A stretch of 64,000 nucleotides of DNA. Source: Mediterraneibacter glycyrrhizinilyticus. GTDB taxonomy: Bacteria; Bacillota; Clostridia; Lachnospirales; Lachnospiraceae. The translations under genes and the position numbers were made by a program. The DNA is taken from NCBI RefSeq assembly GCF_015560805.1, contig NZ_JADMSO010000013.1, forward strand, positions 1 through 64,000, given 5' to 3'. Position 1 is the first letter of the stretch. Every line of letters starts with the position of its first letter. The notes beneath the pieces are model-generated. The model did no database searches and was not told the origin of the DNA. It saw only the letters and a list, made by a program, of their open reading frames with translations. This document shows positions 60,554-64,000 of the stretch, in pieces.

Positions 60554-63500
60554 ATGAATTTTGCACATTTGCATGTCCATACAGAATATAGTCTTTTGGA
60601 TGGTTCAAACAAGATCAAAGAATATGTCGGGCGGGTGAAAGAACTCGGGATGAACAGCGCGGCGATCACCGATCATGGCGTGATGTACGGCGTGATCGAT
60701 TTTTATCGTGCGGCGAAAGCAGCCGGCATCAAACCGATCCTCGGATGCGAGGTCTATGTGGCGCCCAACTCCCGGTTTGACAGAGAACTTGCCGGAGGGG
60801 AAGACCGATACTATCATCTGGTTCTGTTGGCGGAGAATAACACCGGGTACGCGAATCTGATGAAGATCGTTTCCAAAGGATTTGTGGAGGGATATTATTA
60901 CAAGCCGCGGGTGGATAAGGAAGTACTCAGGACTTACAGCGAGGGGATCATTGCGCTGAGCGCGTGTCTGGCAGGGGAAGTACAGCGCTATATATCGAAA
61001 GGGCTGTATGACGAAGCGAAGAACAAGGCGCTGGAATATGAAGAGATCTTCGGAAAAGGGAATTATTTTCTGGAGCTGCAGGATCACGGAATCCCGGAGC
61101 AGGCGTTTGTGAATCAGAAGCTGATGCAGATGTCGGAAGAGCTGGGCATTGAACTGGTGGCGACGAATGATGTGCATTACACATATGCCGAGGATGAGAA
61201 ACCACACGATATCCTGCTCTGCATCCAGACCGGAAAGAAGCTTGCCGACGAGAACCGTATGCGTTACGAGGGCGGACAGTATTATGTGAAATCGCCGGAA
61301 CAGATGGCGGCGCTGTTCCCATATGCGCTGCAGGCATTGGAGAATACGCAGAAGATTGCGGACCGGTGCAATGTGGAGATCGAATTCGGAGTCACGAAGC
61401 TGCCGAAATATGAAGTGCCGGACGGCATGACTTCATGGGAATATCTGAATAAGCTTTGTTTTGAGGGATTGGAGCGTCGGTACGGGAATCCGGGCGAGGA
61501 GTTAAAAGAACGTCTGACGTATGAATTGGATACGATCCACAATATGGGGTATGTAGATTATTTCCTGATCGTGTGGGACTTTATCAATTATGCAAAAACC
61601 CATGGGATCGCGGTCGGACCGGGGCGTGGATCGGCGGCCGGAAGTATCGTGTCCTATTGTCTGGAGATCACGGACATCGACCCGATCCGGTATCAGCTCC
61701 TGTTTGAGCGTTTCCTGAATCCGGAACGTGTCACGATGCCCGATATCGACGTGGATTTTTGTTATGAACGCCGGCAGGAAGTGATCGATTATGTGGTGAG
61801 AAAATACGGAAAAGACCGGGTCGTTCAGATCGTCACATTTGGTACGCTGGCGGCGCGGGGCGTGATCCGGGATGTGGGGCGCGTGATGGATCTGCCGTAT
61901 GCGTTTGTGGATTCGATCGCAAAAATGATCCCGCAGGAATTGAACATCACGATCGACAAAGCGTTAAAGATGAATCCGGAGCTGCGCAAGAGCTATGAGA
62001 GTGACGAGCAGGTGAAGTATCTGATCGATATGTCGCGAAGACTGGAGGGACTGCCGCGCCACAGCTCGATGCATGCGGCCGGCGTTGTCATCAGTCAGAA
62101 GTCGGTGGATGAATATGTACCGCTTTCCCGCGCATCCGACGGTTCGATCACAACCCAGTTTACGATGACGACATTGGAAGAGCTGGGACTTTTGAAAATG
62201 GATTTCCTCGGACTCCGTACGCTGACCGTGATCCAGAATGCCGTGAAAATGGCAAAGAAACGTATGCCGGATCTGGACATCGACAAGATCGATTATAACG
62301 ATCAGGATGTGCTGGATTATATCGGAACGGGAAAGACCGACGGGATCTTCCAGATCGAGAGCGCGGGGATGAAAAGCTTTATGAAAGAGCTGAAGCCACA
62401 CAGTCTGGAAGACATCATCGCCGGGATCTCCCTGTACCGTCCGGGACCGATGGATTTTATTCCGCAGTATATCAAAGGAAAAAATGATGCAAATTCGATC
62501 ACATACGACTGCCCGCAGTTAGAACCGATCCTTGCGCCGACTTACGGCTGTATCGTGTATCAGGAACAGGTGATGCAGATCGTGCGGGATCTGGCGGGGT
62601 ATACGCTCGGGCGAAGCGATCTTCTCCGCCGTGCGATGTCGAAGAAAAAGGCGGATGTGATGCAGAAAGAGCGCCAGATCTTTGTTTATGGCGACGAAGA
62701 GAACGGCGTTCCGGGATGTATCAAAAACGGGATCGATGAGAAGACGGCGAACAAGATCTATGATGAAATGATCGATTTTGCCAAGTATGCGTTCAATAAA
62801 TCCCATGCCGCTGCATACGCGGTCGTGGCGTATCAGACCGCATTTTTGAAATACTATTATCCGGTAGAATTTATGGCGGCGCTGATGACTTCCGTGATTG
62901 AAAATCCGCCGAAAGTGGCAGAATATATTTATGCATGCCGGCATATGGACATTAAGATCCTGCCGCCGGACATCAACCGCGGCGTGGCGGATTTTTCCGT
63001 GGACGAGGGCTGCATCCGGTACGGTCTGATGGCGATCAAAGGCGTGGGACGTCCGGTCATCGATGTGATCGTAAAGGATCGGGAGGAATTTGGTCCGTTT
63101 AAGAATCTGGAAGATTTTATCACGCGGATCTCGATGAAAGATACGATGAACAAGCGCGTGATCGAGAGCTTTATCAAAGCCGGAGCGCTGGACTGTCTCG
63201 GCGGAACGCGAAAACAGTTTATGAGCATCTATATCCGGATCGTGGAGCATGTGAGCCAGGAGAAGAAATATGCGATGACTGGGCAGATGACGCTGTTCGA
63301 TCTGGTGGAAGACGACCAGAAGAGTGAGTTTGAGATCAAACTGCCGGATGTCGGAGAGTACGCCAAAGAGACGAGCCTTGCTTTTGAAAAAGAAGTGCTC
63401 GGAATCTACATCAGCGGGCATCCGCTGGAGGCATATGAGGAGACGTGGAAGAGGAATATTTCCGCCACAACGGCGGATTTTCAGCCGGACGAAGAAACCG

Positions 63501-64000
63501 GACGCGCGAAAGTCCGGGACGGGGCAAAAGAGATCGTCGGCGGGATGATCACCGAGAAGACTGTGAAAGCGACGAAAACCAATCAGATGATGGCGTTCCT
63601 TACCGTGGAAGATCTGCTCGGAACAGTGGAGATCGTCGTATTCCCGCGGGACTATGAGAAAAACCGGGAATATCTCGAGGTGGATCAGAAAGTATTTGTC
63701 AAAGGACGGGTGTCAGAGGAAGAGGAAAAGGCGAGCAAGCTGATCTGTGAGAAGATCATTCCGTTTGAGCGGACGAAAAAAGAACTCTGGATCCAGTTCC
63801 CGGACAAAGCGGCTTACATGGAACAGGAACCGATCGTATTCGGATATCTTGCCGACTCCGAGGGCGATGATGAAGTCGTGATCTACTGCCAGCAGGAGCG
63901 CGCAGTAAAGCGGCTTCCGCGCAATCGAAATATCCGGATCGATCCGCAGATCCTTGGAAGGCTGATGAATCATTTTGGAGAAAAGCGCGTAAAAGTGGTG
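60554..64000 (+). CDS. dnaE: DNA polymerase III subunit alpha (partial, runs off the window)
   Basis: The first 1149 residues of the replicative polymerase. The PHP domain opens FAHLHVHTEYSLLDGSNK with metal-site histidines. The polymerase palm has GPGRGSAAGS and the catalytic aspartates PDIDVDF at 396-402; then RHSSMHAAGVVIS, MDFLGLRTLTVIQNA, SLYRPGPMDFIPQYI and AFNKSHAAAYA. QMTLFDL at 911-917 is an internal beta-clamp binding motif. A C-terminal OB fold (VGGMITEKTVKATKTNQMMAFLTVEDLLG) follows. The frame is open to the last base. AGGAGG at 60542-60547 precedes the ATG. Typical length near 1160 suggests only a few residues are missing. Confidence 0.96.
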   Translation, partial: MNFAHLHVHTEYSLLDGSNKIKEYVGRVKELGMNSAAITDHGVMYGVIDFYRAAKAAGIKPILGCEVYVAPNSRFDRELAGGEDRYYHLVLLAENNTGYANLMKIVSKGFVEGYYYKPRVDKEVLRTYSEGIIALSACLAGEVQRYISKGLYDEAKNKALEYEEIFGKGNYFLELQDHGIPEQAFVNQKLMQMSEELGIELVATNDVHYTYAEDEKPHDILLCIQTGKKLADENRMRYEGGQYYVKSPEQMAALFPYALQALENTQKIADRCNVEIEFGVTKLPKYEVPDGMTSWEYLNKLCFEGLERRYGNPGEELKERLTYELDTIHNMGYVDYFLIVWDFINYAKTHGIAVGPGRGSAAGSIVSYCLEITDIDPIRYQLLFERFLNPERVTMPDIDVDFCYERRQEVIDYVVRKYGKDRVVQIVTFGTLAARGVIRDVGRVMDLPYAFVDSIAKMIPQELNITIDKALKMNPELRKSYESDEQVKYLIDMSRRLEGLPRHSSMHAAGVVISQKSVDEYVPLSRASDGSITTQFTMTTLEELGLLKMDFLGLRTLTVIQNAVKMAKKRMPDLDIDKIDYNDQDVLDYIGTGKTDGIFQIESAGMKSFMKELKPHSLEDIIAGISLYRPGPMDFIPQYIKGKNDANSITYDCPQLEPILAPTYGCIVYQEQVMQIVRDLAGYTLGRSDLLRRAMSKKKADVMQKERQIFVYGDEENGVPGCIKNGIDEKTANKIYDEMIDFAKYAFNKSHAAAYAVVAYQTAFLKYYYPVEFMAALMTSVIENPPKVAEYIYACRHMDIKILPPDINRGVADFSVDEGCIRYGLMAIKGVGRPVIDVIVKDREEFGPFKNLEDFITRISMKDTMNKRVIESFIKAGALDCLGGTRKQFMSIYIRIVEHVSQEKKYAMTGQMTLFDLVEDDQKSEFEIKLPDVGEYAKETSLAFEKEVLGIYISGHPLEAYEETWKRNISATTADFQPDEETGRAKVRDGAKEIVGGMITEKTVKATKTNQMMAFLTVEDLLGTVEIVVFPRDYEKNREYLEVDQKVFVKGRVSEEEEKASKLICEKIIPFERTKKELWIQFPDKAAYMEQEPIVFGYLADSEGDDEVVIYCQQERAVKRLPRNRNIRIDPQILGRLMNHFGEKRVKVV

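Noticed and set aside
1-64000. CRISPR arrays and rRNA or tRNA genes
   Set aside because: I saw no regularly spaced direct repeats and no convincing RNA gene folds on either strand by eye.

Overview
The window looks like chromosome of a spore-forming, Gram-positive gut Firmicute, most likely Lachnospiraceae. The reasons are a DUF3794/LysM SipL-type spore coat protein, SpoIIR, a Gram-positive-type tet(O) element, GGAGG ribosome sites and a Clostridia-style gene set. The species cannot be fixed from the sequence alone.

Region 1 (1 to about 22190) is the right-hand part of a Tn1549-like integrative and conjugative element. In order it carries two small element proteins, a giant SNF2 helicase/adenine methylase that has lost its C-terminus, two TnpV-type genes (one nested out of frame inside the helicase gene), a cargo block, and the terminal integration module. 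The cargo is tet(O) with a leader attenuator, a divergent MATE pump/PadR pair with two palindromic operators, and a Bce-type ABC transporter with an intramembrane-sensing two-component system. Two copies of a small zinc-ribbon 'KTR' gene with matching hairpins bracket the pump and ABC genes. The integration module is a sigma-70-like factor, about 600 bases of structured non-coding DNA, a MazF-type toxin, a SHOCT-like small ORF and a large serine recombinase. The element ends in the 3' part of an rlmD (rumA)-like gene, and the recombinase reading frame is closed by that chromosomal sequence.

Region 2 (22190 to about 29500) is an AT-richer accessory strip. It holds a decayed rlmD tail, a MarR-pirin-nitroreductase operon behind two near-identical palindromes, a sortase-anchored beta-helix surface protein, and a frameshifted, C-terminally short fusion of a cytosine-C5 and an adenine methyltransferase.

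Region 3 (29573-64000) reads as core chromosome of higher GC. It contains pncB, ddl-murF, two small membrane proteins and plsC. A carbohydrate locus follows: a GntR regulator, a divergent GHL6-type glycosidase, and an apparent operon of ABC solute-binding protein, two permeases, a GH106-type rhamnosidase, threonine dehydrogenase and 2-amino-3-ketobutyrate CoA ligase. After that come an MFS and an EamA transporter, a PrcB-like lipoprotein with the SipL-like protein, ispE, a GntR regulator, spoIIR, a cation diffusion facilitator, an acyl-ACP thioesterase, an FAD dehydrogenase, an SseB-like protein, a CvfB-like S1 protein, a small conserved protein, and dnaE running off the end.

Two families of interspersed structured repeats occur in the chromosomal part: a 96-bp double-hairpin element (33627-33722 and 36954-37049, 93 of 96 positions identical) and an inverted-repeat element sharing a 26-bp core (29465-29490 and 59224-59249). 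The most unusual observations are the overprinted tnpV, the 96-bp repeat, the split methyltransferase fusion, the recombinase that ends in chromosomal sequence, and the pairing of threonine catabolism with a glycosidase/ABC operon.
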